DNA from: Rhodobacterales bacterium HKCCSP123
Lineage (GTDB): Bacteria; Pseudomonadota; Alphaproteobacteria; Rhodobacterales; Rhodobacteraceae
NCBI GenBank assembly: GCA_015689745.1
Contig: WVSO01000007.1
Location: forward strand, 1-64,000
Length of the DNA stretch: 64,000 nucleotides
Reading direction: 5' to 3'
Both the position numbers and the translations under genes were made by a program. Positions 1 to 8,242 of the stretch are shown here, in pieces. Each line of letters begins with the position of its first letter. Position 1 is the stretch's first letter. The notes beneath the pieces were generated by a model. That model was given only the letters and a program-made list of their open reading frames with translations, was not told the origin of the DNA and did not search any database.

Positions 1-525
1 CTTGCGGCGGACCTCGGTCTTCTTGGCCTGCGCCTCGCCCGCCTCGCCAGCGCGACGCCCCCCGGGGCCACGCCGGGCGGTGCCGAGGTCCCGCAGCGCA
101 GGGGCCAGGTCACCGGCTTTCCCCTGCCGCGCTACGTCTCGATCAAGGCCTCCGAGGCGAACGCCCGTCGCGGGCCCTCGCGAAGCCACCGCATCGACTG
201 GGTGTTCCAGCGCCGCAACATGCCGGTGATGATCGTCGCCGAACACGGCCACTGGCGCCGCGTCGTCGACCGGGACGGGGCGGGCGGCTGGATCCACTAC
301 ACGCTTCTCTCCGGCGTGCGCACCGCCATCGTCGAGGCCGACCGCGTCGCGCTCCATGCGCGGCCCGACCGCAACTCGATGGTCCGCGCCGAGGCCGAGC
401 GCGGCGTCATCGGCGAACTGCGCCAGTGCCGCGTGGATTGGTGCGAGATGGAGGTCGGCGGCTACCACGGCTGGGTCGAGGCGCGCAGCCTCTGGGGCGT
501 CGACCCCGGTGAAAGCTTCGACTGA
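1..525 (+). CDS. SH3 domain protein, 5' end outside the window
   Basis: The frame is open from the first base, so the start lies upstream. The visible 174 codons hold a bacterial SH3 domain (SH3_4 type): a segment reading ASEANARRGPS, then HRIDWVFQRRNMPV and WRRVVDRDGAGGWIHY, followed by a second, weaker SH3-like half ending at GWVEARSLWGVDP. Proteins of this kind in Rhodobacterales are short, usually exported, and are thought to bind cell-wall or protein ligands. The N-terminal signal, if any, cannot be seen. It converges on the transporter gene 6 bases downstream, so the two are separate units. Function beyond the fold is unknown. Confidence 0.8.
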   Translation, partial: LAADLGLLGLRLARLASATPPGATPGGAEVPQRRGQVTGFPLPRYVSIKASEANARRGPSRSHRIDWVFQRRNMPVMIVAEHGHWRRVVDRDGAGGWIHYTLLSGVRTAIVEADRVALHARPDRNSMVRAEAERGVIGELRQCRVDWCEMEVGGYHGWVEARSLWGVDPGESFD

Positions 526-531
526 TCGCGC

Positions 532-1434
532 TCAGTCCTTCAGCAGCAGCACCAGCGCCGCGACGGTCAGCGCGACGCCCCCGAGCACCAGCAGGGGCGG
601 AAGGGGTTGGCCCAGCGCCAGCTCCCAGATCAGCACCCAGCTGGGCGTCAGGTAGGTATAGGCCATCACCTTGGACGACGGCAGCCGCATCGTGGCGAAC
701 TGCACCAGGAACACCGTCATCGACGAGGCCGCCACGGCCGTGTATAGGATCGCGATCCATACCAGCGGGCGCAGGCCGCCCCAATCGGTCGCGGCGATCT
801 CGGACCAGCCATGGATCCCGATGATCACCGCGGTGGTCGAAAGCGTCCAGAAGGTGAAGACGAGGATCGGCTCGCCACGGTTCAGAACCCGCACGAACGG
901 CGTGTAGAAGGCATGCGCCACGCAGCCCCAGAAGAAGATCGCCTCGCCCCGCCCGATCTCGAAGGCCATCAGCGCCGCGAGATCAGCCCGGAAGATCACC
1001 CAGAGCGCGCCCGCCGCCCCCAGCGACAGCGCCAGCAGGATGCGCCCGCCCATCGCCTGCCGCAGCAGGAGATAGCCGAAGATGCCGCTCATGATCGGCG
1101 TCAGCGTGAAGACCGCCGCCGCCGAAACCGGCGGCGCGGTCTTCAGCCCCTCGAACATCGTGACGAAATAGACCCCGAAAAGACCGCCCAGGAGGGCGTA
1201 GCGCCAGGGCGCGCGCAGCGCCCGGCCCGCGTCGCCCCAGCCGCCGCGCAGGCCGATCGCCACGCCGACCACGGCGGCGGCGATGGCGAAGCGCACCGCG
1301 TTCAGCGCCGAGGGCGCGATGTCGTTGGCGACCTGCCCGCCCAGCGAGAAGGACCCGGCGATCAGCGCCGAGAAGGCGAGCATCGCCAGATGCCCGCGCC
1401 GCGCCTCGGCGCCCGGCTCGGCCAGTGCGGTCAC
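532..1434 (-). CDS. EamA/DMT-family membrane transporter
   Basis: A 300-residue protein with about ten hydrophobic segments arranged as two EamA repeats, typical of drug/metabolite exporters (inner membrane). The GTG start is chosen because it overlaps the stop of the upstream LysR gene as GTGA, the frame becomes protein-like only from there (TALAEPGAEARRGHLAMLAF), and the length fits the family. Upstream codons in this frame are antisense to the LysR gene and low in hydrophobicity. The substrate cannot be read from sequence. Coupling to the regulator suggests that the LysR protein controls its own operon and this exporter. Confidence 0.88.
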   Translation of the reverse strand: MTALAEPGAEARRGHLAMLAFSALIAGSFSLGGQVANDIAPSALNAVRFAIAAAVVGVAIGLRGGWGDAGRALRAPWRYALLGGLFGVYFVTMFEGLKTAPPVSAAAVFTLTPIMSGIFGYLLLRQAMGGRILLALSLGAAGALWVIFRADLAALMAFEIGRGEAIFFWGCVAHAFYTPFVRVLNRGEPILVFTFWTLSTTAVIIGIHGWSEIAATDWGGLRPLVWIAILYTAVAASSMTVFLVQFATMRLPSSKVMAYTYLTPSWVLIWELALGQPLPPLLVLGGVALTVAALVLLLKD

Positions 1435-2321
1435 GGCGGGCTGACCGCCCAGCCCCGGACCTGGTCCTTGAGGAAGCGCACGAAGGTCTGCACCTTCGCG
1501 GTGCGGTGCAGGTCCATGTGCGTCACGAGCCAGATCTTCGCCGACCAGTCCTCGAGCGGCGGCAGCATCTCGACCAGGTCGCCCGTCCCGTCGGTGTCCC
1601 ATTCCGCGATGAAGCCGATCCCGATGCCGGCCTGCACCGCCGCCTTCGCCGCGGTCATCGAGGTGACGCGCAGGTAGATCGACGAGGCCGGGACGGTCTC
1701 CACGAGCCAGCGGAAATAGGGCGCGCGCGGCGTGTCGTCGGTCGTGCCGATGAAGCGATGATCGTCAAGGTTGCCGTCGCCGAGCATCCCGTGGCGCGCG
1801 ACGTAGTCCGGCGAGGCCATCAGGCGCAGCGTCTGCGTGAAGAAGGGTTGCACCACGTTGTCGGGCTCGTCCGGCAGCTTGCCCGCGCGGATCGCGACAT
1901 GCGCCTCGCCGTATTCCAGCCGGAACAGGCGCGGGTCCGACAAGAGCCTGACCCGCAGGTCCGGATGCTGGCCCATGAACGCCCCGATCGCCGGCACCAG
2001 GAGGGGCGCGAGCGCGTCGAGCGAGGTCACCAGCAGATCGCCCGTCACCTCGTCGCCGCGTCCCTTGATGCGGCTCGCAAGCTGGCTGAACTGGTCGTCG
2101 GTCTGGCCGGCGACCGTCAGCAGGTCCTGCCCCGCCTCGGTCGGCGTGTAGCCCCGCGCATGGCGCTGGAACAGCTTGGCGCCAAGCCGCGCCTCCAGCG
2201 CGTCGATATGGCGGATGACGGTCGCGTGGTGCACGCCCAGCACCTCGGCCGCGCCGGAAACGGTGCCCATCCGGGCGACCTGGTAGGCGGTGCGGATCTC
2301 GTCCCAGTGATCGAATGACAT
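1431..2321 (-). CDS. LysR-family transcriptional regulator
   Basis: Typical LysR protein of 296 residues. The N-terminal winged helix-turn-helix covers about residues 1-60 (GTVSGAAEVLGVHHATVIRH, then LEARLGAKLFQRHARGY), followed by a substrate-binding domain. ATG at 2321 is preferred. An in-frame GTG six codons upstream (2339) is possible but has no better ribosome site. It is divergent from the azoreductase gene across about 270 bases and overlaps the downstream EamA transporter by 4 bases. Control of one or both neighbours is the usual LysR arrangement, but the inducer is unknown. Confidence 0.9.
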   Translation of the reverse strand: MSFDHWDEIRTAYQVARMGTVSGAAEVLGVHHATVIRHIDALEARLGAKLFQRHARGYTPTEAGQDLLTVAGQTDDQFSQLASRIKGRGDEVTGDLLVTSLDALAPLLVPAIGAFMGQHPDLRVRLLSDPRLFRLEYGEAHVAIRAGKLPDEPDNVVQPFFTQTLRLMASPDYVARHGMLGDGNLDDHRFIGTTDDTPRAPYFRWLVETVPASSIYLRVTSMTAAKAAVQAGIGIGFIAEWDTDGTGDLVEMLPPLEDWSAKIWLVTHMDLHRTAKVQTFVRFLKDQVRGWAVSPP

Positions 2322-2505
2322 CTCTGTGCGCTCACTCACATATCAGATGCAGTTAGGGCAGATGATGTTTGATTTCGCAAGGGGTGCCTGTCTCGCGACG
2401 GCGAAAGACACTCCCGCGCCCGCCGCCTCGATCCCGACGCCCGGCGGTAGAGCTCAGGCGGGTGCCGACGCCCGGCGAAGATGTCTGTGCGAAAAATCAC
2501 ATACA

Positions 2506-2531
2506 AAACGCTAATTGTGATAATTGCGTTT
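2506..2531. promoter_or_regulatory. Hyphenated dyad between LysR and azoreductase genes
   Basis: Arms AAACGC and GCGTTT frame a 14-base AT-rich centre with two AATT tracts. This lies in the divergent spacer and is a plausible LysR operator. It is assigned by position and symmetry only. Confidence 0.4.
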
Positions 2532-2591
2532 GTTTTTGCCGTATCCATCTTCGGGGTCACACCGCCAGTCCCAAGCCAAGGATCTTCCCCC

Positions 2592-3182
2592 ATGACCCGC
2601 TCCATCCTCCGCATCGACGCCTCCGCCCGCCGCGACGGCTCCGTCTCCCGCGATCTCGCCGACCGCATCGTCGCCCGCTTCGGCGACGGCGTCAGTGTCA
2701 CCAGCCGTGACCTCGCAACCGGTCTTCCCCTGATCGACGAGGCCTGGATCGACGCCAACTTCACCCCGGCCGACCAGCGGACCGAGGCGCAGCAGGCCGC
2801 CCTTGCCCTCTCCGACCGGCTCGTCGCCGAGCTTCAGGCCGCCGACACCCTTGTGATCGGCCTGCCGATCTACAACTTCGGCGTGCCCGCCGCCCTCAAG
2901 GCATGGGTCGACCTCGTCGCCCGCGCCGGCGTCACCTTCCGTTACACCGAGGCGGGCCCCCGGGGCCTCCTGACCGGCAAGCGCGCCATCGTCGCCGTCG
3001 CCTCGGGCGGCACGGAAGCAGGCAGCGAGATCGACTTCGCCACCGGCTTCCTCCGCCACGTCCTCGGCTTCATCGGCATCACCGACGTGAGCTTCGTCAC
3101 CGCCGACCGCCTGATGATCGACGCCGAGGCGACGCTCTCCTCCGCCGCCGACCAGGTCGCGGCCCTCCGGATCGCCGCCTGA
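2592..3182 (+). CDS. azoR: FMN-dependent NADH-azoreductase (AzoR-like flavodoxin-fold quinone reductase)
   Basis: A 196-residue flavodoxin-like oxidoreductase. It starts MTRSILRIDASAR, the FMN phosphate loop (S/DASARxxxS) is near residues 9-17, the PIYNFGVPAALKAWVD segment is typical of the AzoR family, and a VASGG motif follows. These cytosolic enzymes use NADH to reduce azo dyes or, physiologically, quinones. The ATG at 2592 gives the family length. The upstream ATG at 2481 would add 37 residues ahead of the flavin site and cover the presumed promoter. Divergence from the LysR gene suggests regulation by it, possibly in response to quinones or electrophiles. Confidence 0.88.
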   Translation: MTRSILRIDASARRDGSVSRDLADRIVARFGDGVSVTSRDLATGLPLIDEAWIDANFTPADQRTEAQQAALALSDRLVAELQAADTLVIGLPIYNFGVPAALKAWVDLVARAGVTFRYTEAGPRGLLTGKRAIVAVASGGTEAGSEIDFATGFLRHVLGFIGITDVSFVTADRLMIDAEATLSSAADQVAALRIAA

Positions 3183-3192
3183 CCGCACGGGC

Positions 3193-3227
3193 GCACGGAC
3201 CGCTCCCCTTTTCGCGGCGGTCCGTGC
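3193..3227 (+). terminator. Strong hairpin after azoR
   Basis: Perfect 11-bp inverted repeat, GCACGGACCGC (3193-3203) and GCGGTCCGTGC (3217-3227), with a 13-base loop. It lies 11 bases past the azoR stop. There is no T tract, so it may protect a 3' end or work with Rho. Confidence 0.5.
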
Positions 3228-3231
3228 TGCT

Positions 3232-3762
3232 ATGCTCCGCGCCATGCGATCCCTGCTGGCCCTCACCCTCGCATCGGCCCTCTGTCCCGGCCCCCTGTCC
3301 GCACAGGACTGCCGCATCGAGTTCACCGTCGCGGTGACCCAGGGCGCGGGCGGCATCCGCCCCGGCCAGACCCTGACCGGGCAGGCCGCGTTCCGCACCA
3401 CGGGCCAGGAACTCCCCGGCGAAGCCGGCATCACCGTTCACCTGGCCACGGGCGACATGACGCTCGACCGCGGGATCGGCGGCGATGTCTGGGCCATCGT
3501 CACCACCTTCGGCAACCCGGTGGCGGACCTGCTCGCCCTGCACGCCCGCGATGTCGAGGGCTTCACCGTCGCGGGCCTGCGCTACGCGGGCCCGATGACG
3601 ATCACGCTCTACGGCAGGCCCGGCACCCTGGCCGGCACGCAGGTGCCCACCGCGCAGCCCGCCTGGGACGCCATGACCCTCCGGCGCCGTTTCGCGCTGC
3701 ATGCCCAGGGCTACGACCGCGTGGCGGGCGACGTGACCGCCCTGACCGTGACCTGCCCCTGA
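3232..3762 (+). CDS. Secreted protein of unknown function
   Basis: A 176-residue protein with a signal peptide (MRSLLALTLASALCPGPLSAQ, about residues 5-25, cleavage near SAQ-D) and a mature domain beginning DCRIEFTVAVTQGAGG and ending in a Cys-containing VTCP tail. The two cysteines at the ends of the mature domain could pair in the periplasm. I do not recognise the family. ATG at 3244 (MRSLLAL) is an equally good start because neither has a clear ribosome site. It stands alone between the azoR hairpin and ffh. Confidence 0.65.
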   Translation: MLRAMRSLLALTLASALCPGPLSAQDCRIEFTVAVTQGAGGIRPGQTLTGQAAFRTTGQELPGEAGITVHLATGDMTLDRGIGGDVWAIVTTFGNPVADLLALHARDVEGFTVAGLRYAGPMTITLYGRPGTLAGTQVPTAQPAWDAMTLRRRFALHAQGYDRVAGDVTALTVTCP

Positions 3763-3970
3763 CCGCCCCGCGATTGACAGCCGGGCGGAATCCGCCTAAG
3801 CGGCAGGCCAACATCCGGATTGCGCCAGCATTCCGGTCCTGATCCCGTCAGGATCGCCCCCCGTCAGCGAGGTTTCGCCCACGGGGGCAAAACCCGTTTG
3901 GGTCTGGCGCTTCTCCGGGCCGCTCCCCACATCGGGGGGCACCACGGACCGACGAAAGGGGCGCTTGCCC

Positions 3971-5476
3971 ATGTTTGAGAACCTCTCCGAACGCCTCGGC
4001 GGCGTCTTCGACCGGCTCACGAAGCAGGGCGCGCTCTCCGAGGATGACGTGCGCACCGCGATGCGCGAGGTGCGCGTGGCGCTCCTCGAGGCCGACGTCT
4101 CCCTCCCCGTCGCCCGCCAGTTCATCAAGGCGGTCGAGAAAAAGGCCACCGGCGCCGCCGTGACGAAATCCGTCACCCCCGGCCAGCAGGTCATCAAGAT
4201 CGTCCATGACGAACTCAAGCATGTCCTGACCGGCGACGAGGACCCCGGCAAGCTCAAGATCGACAATCCCCCCGCCCCCGTCCTCATGGTCGGGCTGCAG
4301 GGCGGCGGCAAGACCACCACCACCGCCAAGATCGCCAAGCGCCTGAAGGAACGCGAGGGCAAGAAGGTCCTCATGGCCTCCCTCGACGTGAACCGCCCCG
4401 CGGCGATGGAGCAGCTGGCGATCCTCGGCACCCAGATCGGCATCGACACCCTGCCCATCGTCAAGGGCGAAGACCCCGTCGCCATCGCCAAGCGCGCCAA
4501 GACCCAGGCCAGCCTCGGCGGCTACGACGTCTACATGCTCGACACCGCCGGCCGCCTCTCCATCGACGAAGAGCTCATGGCGCAGGTCGAGGCGGTGCGC
4601 GACGTCGCCAACCCGCGCGAAACCCTCCTCGTCGTCGACGGCCTGACCGGCCAGGACGCCGTGCACACGGCCGAGAACTTCGACGCGCGCATCGGCATCA
4701 CCGGCGTGGTCCTCACCCGGATGGACGGCGACGGACGCGGCGGTGCCGCGCTCTCGATGCGCGCCATCACCGGCAAGCCGATCCGCTTCGTTGGCCTCGG
4801 CGAAAAGATGGACGCGCTCGAAACCTTCGAGCCCGACCGCATCGCGGGCCGCATCCTCGGCATGGGCGACATCGTCGCCCTCGTCGAAAAGGCGCAGGAA
4901 GTGCTCGAGGCCGAACAGGCCGAGCGCATGATGAAGCGTTTCCAGAAGGGTCAGTTCAACATGAACGACCTCAGGGCGCAGCTCGAGCAGATGCTCAAGA
5001 TGGGCGGGATGCAGGGCATGATGGGCATGATGCCCGGCATGGCCAAGATGCAGAAACAGCTCGACGAGGCCGGCTTCGACGACACCGTGATCAAGCGGCA
5101 GATCGCGCTGATCAACTCGATGACCAAGCGCGAGCGCGCCAACCCCGACCTGCTGCAGGCGAGCCGCAAGAAGCGCATCGCCGCCGGTGCCGGTCAGGAG
5201 GTCTCCGACCTCAACAAGCTTCTCAAGATGCAACGCCAGATGGCCGACGCGATGAAGAAGCTGGGCAAGATGGGCAAGAAGGGCCTGATGCGCGGCGGCC
5301 TCGGCGCGCTCCTGGGCCGGGGCGCGCCCGCGGGCCTCAAGGACATGGACCCCAGCAAGATGGACCCCGCCGAGATGGAGCGCGCGGCCAAGCAGATGGG
5401 CATGGGCGGCCTTCCGGGTCTCGGCGGCGGCGCCGCGCTGCCCCCCGGCCTTTCGGGCTTCGGAAAGAAGAAGTGA
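3971..5476 (+). CDS. ffh: Signal recognition particle GTPase Ffh (SRP54)
   Basis: A 501-residue SRP54 homologue. It has an N domain from MFENLSERLGGVFDRL, a GTPase G domain with P loop GLQGGGKTTTTAKIA (about residue 105), DTAGR and TRMDGDGRGG, and a Met-rich M domain (MGGMQGMMGMMPGM) that binds 4.5S RNA and signal sequences. With FtsY it directs inner-membrane proteins to SecYEG. The ATG at 3971 follows a purine-rich GAAAGGGG and gives the usual N domain, while an upstream TTG would add only two residues. Its stop overlaps the next start (GTGA). I could not find the SRP RNA gene nearby. Confidence 0.98.
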   Translation: MFENLSERLGGVFDRLTKQGALSEDDVRTAMREVRVALLEADVSLPVARQFIKAVEKKATGAAVTKSVTPGQQVIKIVHDELKHVLTGDEDPGKLKIDNPPAPVLMVGLQGGGKTTTTAKIAKRLKEREGKKVLMASLDVNRPAAMEQLAILGTQIGIDTLPIVKGEDPVAIAKRAKTQASLGGYDVYMLDTAGRLSIDEELMAQVEAVRDVANPRETLLVVDGLTGQDAVHTAENFDARIGITGVVLTRMDGDGRGGAALSMRAITGKPIRFVGLGEKMDALETFEPDRIAGRILGMGDIVALVEKAQEVLEAEQAERMMKRFQKGQFNMNDLRAQLEQMLKMGGMQGMMGMMPGMAKMQKQLDEAGFDDTVIKRQIALINSMTKRERANPDLLQASRKKRIAAGAGQEVSDLNKLLKMQRQMADAMKKLGKMGKKGLMRGGLGALLGRGAPAGLKDMDPSKMDPAEMERAAKQMGMGGLPGLGGGAALPPGLSGFGKKK

Positions 5477-6042
5477 CCGCCCCCCGCTGCACCCAGGCGC
5501 CCACCGGCGCCGCGGCCCAGGCCGCCGCGATGCACCGCGCAAGCCTGCCGGTGATCGAGACCGCGCGCCTGCGCCTGCGCGCGCCGACCCTCGACGACCT
5601 GCCCGACTGGACCGCCGTCTTCAACGACGCCTTCGCCGAGCCCGGTGACGGCCCGGACCGCGCCTGGGCCGAGTTCTGCTGGTACACCGCGGGCTGGATG
5701 CTGCACGGCCACGGCCTCTGGACGGTCGAGCGCCTGTCGGACGGCGCGCGCACGGGCTTCGTGCTCGTCGGCCTCGAATGGGGCGATGAAGAGCCCGAGC
5801 TCGGCTACATGACCCTGCCCGCACACCGCCGCCACGGCTACGCCGAGGAAGCCGCCGCCGCGGCGCGCGACTTCGGCCTCGGCCTGCTCGGCGACCTCGT
5901 CAGCTACGTCGATCCGGGCAATCCCGCCTCCGACGCGCTGGCCGCGCGCCTCGGGGCCGCGCGCGATGGCACCGCCGAGGCCCGCCTTGCCGCCCGCGAG
6001 GGCGCACCCGTCCATGTCTGGCGCTACGGGAGGGCCGCGTGA
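5473..6042 (+). CDS. GNAT-family N-acetyltransferase (RimJ-like)
   Basis: GNAT fold of the RimJ/RimL type. Strand 1 reads PVIETARLRLRAPTLDDLPDW, the acetyl-CoA loop is around LPAHRRHGYAEEAAAAARD, and the C-terminal SYVDPGNPASDALAARLGA motif is characteristic. It probably acetylates a small molecule or a protein N-terminus using acetyl-CoA. The acceptor is unknown. The GTG at 5473 overlaps the ffh stop as GTGA. ATG at 5530, just before the domain, is the alternative. It is followed by a paralogue in the same orientation, which suggests a tandem duplication. Confidence 0.85.
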   Translation: MTAPRCTQAPTGAAAQAAAMHRASLPVIETARLRLRAPTLDDLPDWTAVFNDAFAEPGDGPDRAWAEFCWYTAGWMLHGHGLWTVERLSDGARTGFVLVGLEWGDEEPELGYMTLPAHRRHGYAEEAAAAARDFGLGLLGDLVSYVDPGNPASDALAARLGAARDGTAEARLAAREGAPVHVWRYGRAA

Positions 6043-6139
6043 TGCACCGATTGCCGTTCCGCGCTCGCTCCACAGGTTTGTCCACCGTGATTGGCCGGAT
6101 GCCTTTCCATTATGCGACCCGCATCGGCGGAGGTGCTCG

Positions 6140-6688
6140 ATGATCCCGCATCTCGCCGACACCCCGGTGATCGAGACCGACCGCCTCATCCTGCGCGCAC
6201 CGCGCGCCGCGGATTTCGAGGCGCTCGCACCCTTCATCATGTCCGACCGCGCCCGCTTCGTGGGCGGCGGCGCGGACAAGGACATCGGTCACGCCTGGCG
6301 CGTTCTGGCGATCTTCTCGGGCCACTGGCACCTGCGCGGCTACGGCATCTTCGTCGCCGAGCACCGGGCCGGGGGGCGGCCCGTCGGCTCCGTCGGCCCG
6401 TGGTTTCCCGGCGACTGGCCGGAAGAGGAACTGGGCTGGACGATCTGGGACGAGGCCCACGAGGGCCAGGGCTATGCCTTCGAGGCGGTGGAGGCCGTGC
6501 GCCGCCACGCCTATGCCGATCTCGGCTGGTCCACCGCCGTCAGCTACATCGACCCGCGCAACGACCGCTCCCGCGCGCTGGCGCGGCGGCTCGGCTGCAC
6601 GCTCGACGAACGCGCCAACCGCCCCGACCGCGACCCCGCGCTTGAGGTCTGGCGCCACCCCGCCCCGTCGGAGGTTGCGGCCGCATGA
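6140..6688 (+). CDS. GNAT-family N-acetyltransferase (RimJ-like), paralogue
   Basis: A 182-residue GNAT protein beginning MIPHLADTPVIETDRLILRAP, with the acetyl-CoA region around EAHEGQGYAFEAVEAVRRHA and the family motif SYIDPRNDRSRALARRLGC near the C-terminus. A good ribosome site (GGAGGTG) precedes the ATG at 6140. It is clearly related to the acetyltransferase just upstream (shared IET-RL-LRAP and SY-DP-N-S-ALA-RLG elements), though divergence is high. The substrate is unknown. The 97-base gap to the upstream gene permits a shared transcript from ffh. Confidence 0.85.
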   Translation: MIPHLADTPVIETDRLILRAPRAADFEALAPFIMSDRARFVGGGADKDIGHAWRVLAIFSGHWHLRGYGIFVAEHRAGGRPVGSVGPWFPGDWPEEELGWTIWDEAHEGQGYAFEAVEAVRRHAYADLGWSTAVSYIDPRNDRSRALARRLGCTLDERANRPDRDPALEVWRHPAPSEVAAA

Positions 6689-6725
6689 TGACCCACGCCC
6701 TTGCCGCCCATGTCGATACCACCGG

Positions 6726-6764
6726 CTGTCGTTACGGAATAACGACAGGATCACGACAGGATCA
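6726..6764 (+). promoter_or_regulatory. 9-bp stem-loop followed by an 11-bp tandem repeat before the chorismate mutase gene
   Basis: CTGTCGTTA (6726-6734) and TAACGACAG (6740-6748) form a perfect stem with loop CGGAA. Overlapping its 3' arm, CGACAGGATCA occurs twice head to tail (6743-6764). Position, about 30 bases before the start codon, suggests an operator or leader structure. Confidence 0.4.
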
Positions 6765-6794
6765 CTACGCGCGTTTTTGCGCTGGAGAGTACCC

Positions 6795-7100
6795 ATGACC
6801 GACGCAACCACCCGCGCCGCCGAGCTTCTCAAGGGCCACCGCGAGAGCATCGACCGCCTCGACGCGATCCTCGTCTACACGCTGGGCGAGCGCTTCAAGC
6901 ACACGCAGGCCGTCGGCATGCTCAAGGCCGAACACGACCTTCCCCCGTCCGATCCCGCCCGCGAGGCGCAGCAGATCGCACGGCTCGAAGACCTGGCGAT
7001 CCAGGCCGATCTGGACCCGGAATTCGCCAAGAAGTTCCTGAACTTCATCATCGCTGAAGTCATTCAGCATCACAAGCAACACCAGGAAACCGGGGCGTGA
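6795..7100 (+). CDS. Chorismate mutase (AroQ class)
   Basis: A 101-residue all-helical AroQ-type chorismate mutase, which converts chorismate to prephenate at the branch to Phe/Tyr. The first helix carries the substrate-binding Arg ([33 protein letters not shown]), and a second conserved block ends in [16 protein letters not shown]. There is no prephenate dehydratase or dehydrogenase domain, so it is a monofunctional form. It starts at ATG 6795 after GGAGAG. It lies 29 bases before rpsP, a linkage seen in other Rhodobacterales, and a repeat-rich element sits just upstream. Confidence 0.9.
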   Translation: MTDATTRAAELLKGHRESIDRLDAILVYTLGERFKHTQAVGMLKAEHDLPPSDPAREAQQIARLEDLAIQADLDPEFAKKFLNFIIAEVIQHHKQHQETGA

Positions 7101-7129
7101 GCCCCCAGCCATTTCAAGGAGTTACACCC

Positions 7130-7546
7130 ATGGCAATGAAGATCCGACTGGCCCGCGGCGGCTCGAAGAAGCGCCCCCATTACTCCATCGTCGCCTCCGA
7201 CAGCCGCATGCCCCGTGACGGCCGCTTCATCGAGAAGCTGGGCACCTACAACCCGCTGCTGGCCAAGGACAGCGAGGACCGCGTGCGCATGAACGTCGAG
7301 CGCGTGCAGTACTGGCTCGACCACGGCGCCCAGCCCACCGACCGCGTCAGCCGCTTCCTCGAGGCCGCGGGCGTGATCGCCAAGAAAGAGCGCTCGAACC
7401 CCAAGAAGGCCCAGCCCGGCAAGAAGGCCGTCGAGCGCGCCGAGGAGAAGGCCGCCAAGGCCGCCGCAGCTGCCGAAGCCGCTGCCGCACCCGCCGAGGA
7501 AGTCGTTGAAGACGCTGCGGAAACCGCGGCCGAAGCAACCGAGTAA
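7130..7546 (+). CDS. rpsP: 30S ribosomal protein S16 (bS16)
   Basis: A bS16 protein of 138 residues. The core is [19 protein letters not shown]... with [13 protein letters not shown] and [16 protein letters not shown]. From about residue 90 it carries a long Lys then Ala/Glu-rich tail ([17 protein letters not shown]) found in many alphaproteobacterial S16 proteins and probably disordered. It starts at ATG 7130 behind AAGGAG. An upstream GTG at 7097 would overlap the chorismate mutase gene and is unlikely. S16 is needed for assembly of the 30S 5' domain. It is followed by rimM, as in many bacteria. Confidence 0.97.
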   Translation: MAMKIRLARGGSKKRPHYSIVASDSRMPRDGRFIEKLGTYNPLLAKDSEDRVRMNVERVQYWLDHGAQPTDRVSRFLEAAGVIAKKERSNPKKAQPGKKAVERAEEKAAKAAAAAEAAAAPAEEVVEDAAETAAEATE

Positions 7547-7594
7547 CCGGCCCGGCGATGCGTCCCGCATCCCCCGTCACCCGCGGGCCCGGTC

Positions 7595-8101
7595 ATGGCT
7601 GACCGGGTCTGCGTCGGCACCGTCGCGGGCGCCTTCGGCGTCCGTGGCGAAGTGCGCCTGAAAAGCTTCTGCGCCGAACCCACGGACATCGCGGCCTATG
7701 GCCCGCTCACGACCGAGGACGGCAGCCGCAGCTTCGAGATCACCCTCACCCGCCCGGTGACATCCGGCTTCGCCGCCCGCCTCTCCGGCGTGCCCACGAA
7801 GGAAGCCGCCGACGCGCTGCGCGGCACGCGCCTCTACGCCCCGCGCGCGGCCCTGCCCTCGTTGCCCGACGACGAATTCTACCACGCCGACCTGATCGGC
7901 CTGACCGCGCTCGACACCGGCGGCGTGAGCCTCGGCAAGGTCGCCGCAGTCCTCAACCACGGCGCGGGCGACCTCCTGGAACTGCGCGGCCCCGGGCTCA
8001 AGGGCTCGGTCCTCGTGCCCTTCACACGCGCCGCCGTGCCCACGGTCGACCTCGCCGCCGGCCGCGTCATCATCGACCCGCCCGAAGGCCTGATGGACTG
8101 A
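7595..8101 (+). CDS. rimM: 16S rRNA processing/30S assembly factor RimM
   Basis: A 168-residue RimM. The N-terminal domain opens [21 protein letters not shown], and the C-terminal PRC-barrel domain contains [16 protein letters not shown] and DLLELRG, then [26 protein letters not shown]. RimM binds S19 during 30S maturation. It lies 48 bases behind rpsP in the same transcript. In many bacteria trmD follows directly. Here trmD is 3 kb further on, beyond an inserted exporter operon and a glycosyltransferase gene on the opposite strand. Confidence 0.96.
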   Translation: MADRVCVGTVAGAFGVRGEVRLKSFCAEPTDIAAYGPLTTEDGSRSFEITLTRPVTSGFAARLSGVPTKEAADALRGTRLYAPRAALPSLPDDEFYHADLIGLTALDTGGVSLGKVAAVLNHGAGDLLELRGPGLKGSVLVPFTRAAVPTVDLAAGRVIIDPPEGLMD

Positions 8102-8108
8102 GCCACAC

Positions 8109-8213
8109 CTTCTCCGTTTCACAAGTATCCCGGGGGAGTCGCGGCACGCGACGGGGGCGGAGCCCCCCGCGCCGAAGGCGCCAACAAAGGACTCACGGAG
8201 CGAAGCGACCTCG
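8109..8213. repeat. Intergenic hairpin element, copy A
   Basis: Shares three blocks with the copy at 22826-22926: CTTCTCCGTTTC-AA-TATCCCGGGGGAGTC, GACGGGGGC-GAGCCCCCCGCGC (a GGGGGC/GCCCCC hairpin) and GACTCACGGAGCGAAGCGACCTC. It sits between the convergent rimM and ABC permease genes and may act as a bidirectional terminator. Confidence 0.8.
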
Positions 8214-8242
8214 AGGAAACGCGGCGAAGCCGCTCCTTTCGG

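Noticed and set aside
2481-2591. N-terminal extension of azoR from the ATG at 2481
   Set aside because: It would put 37 residues before the flavin-binding start and cover the LysR/azoR promoter region and the dyad at 2506.
3781-3970. Possible 4.5S/SRP RNA gene upstream of ffh
   Set aside because: The minus strand has GATCAGGACCGGAATGC, reminiscent of the SRP core, but the conserved GGAAGG-AGCAG part is missing and the region does not fold into the expected hairpin by eye.
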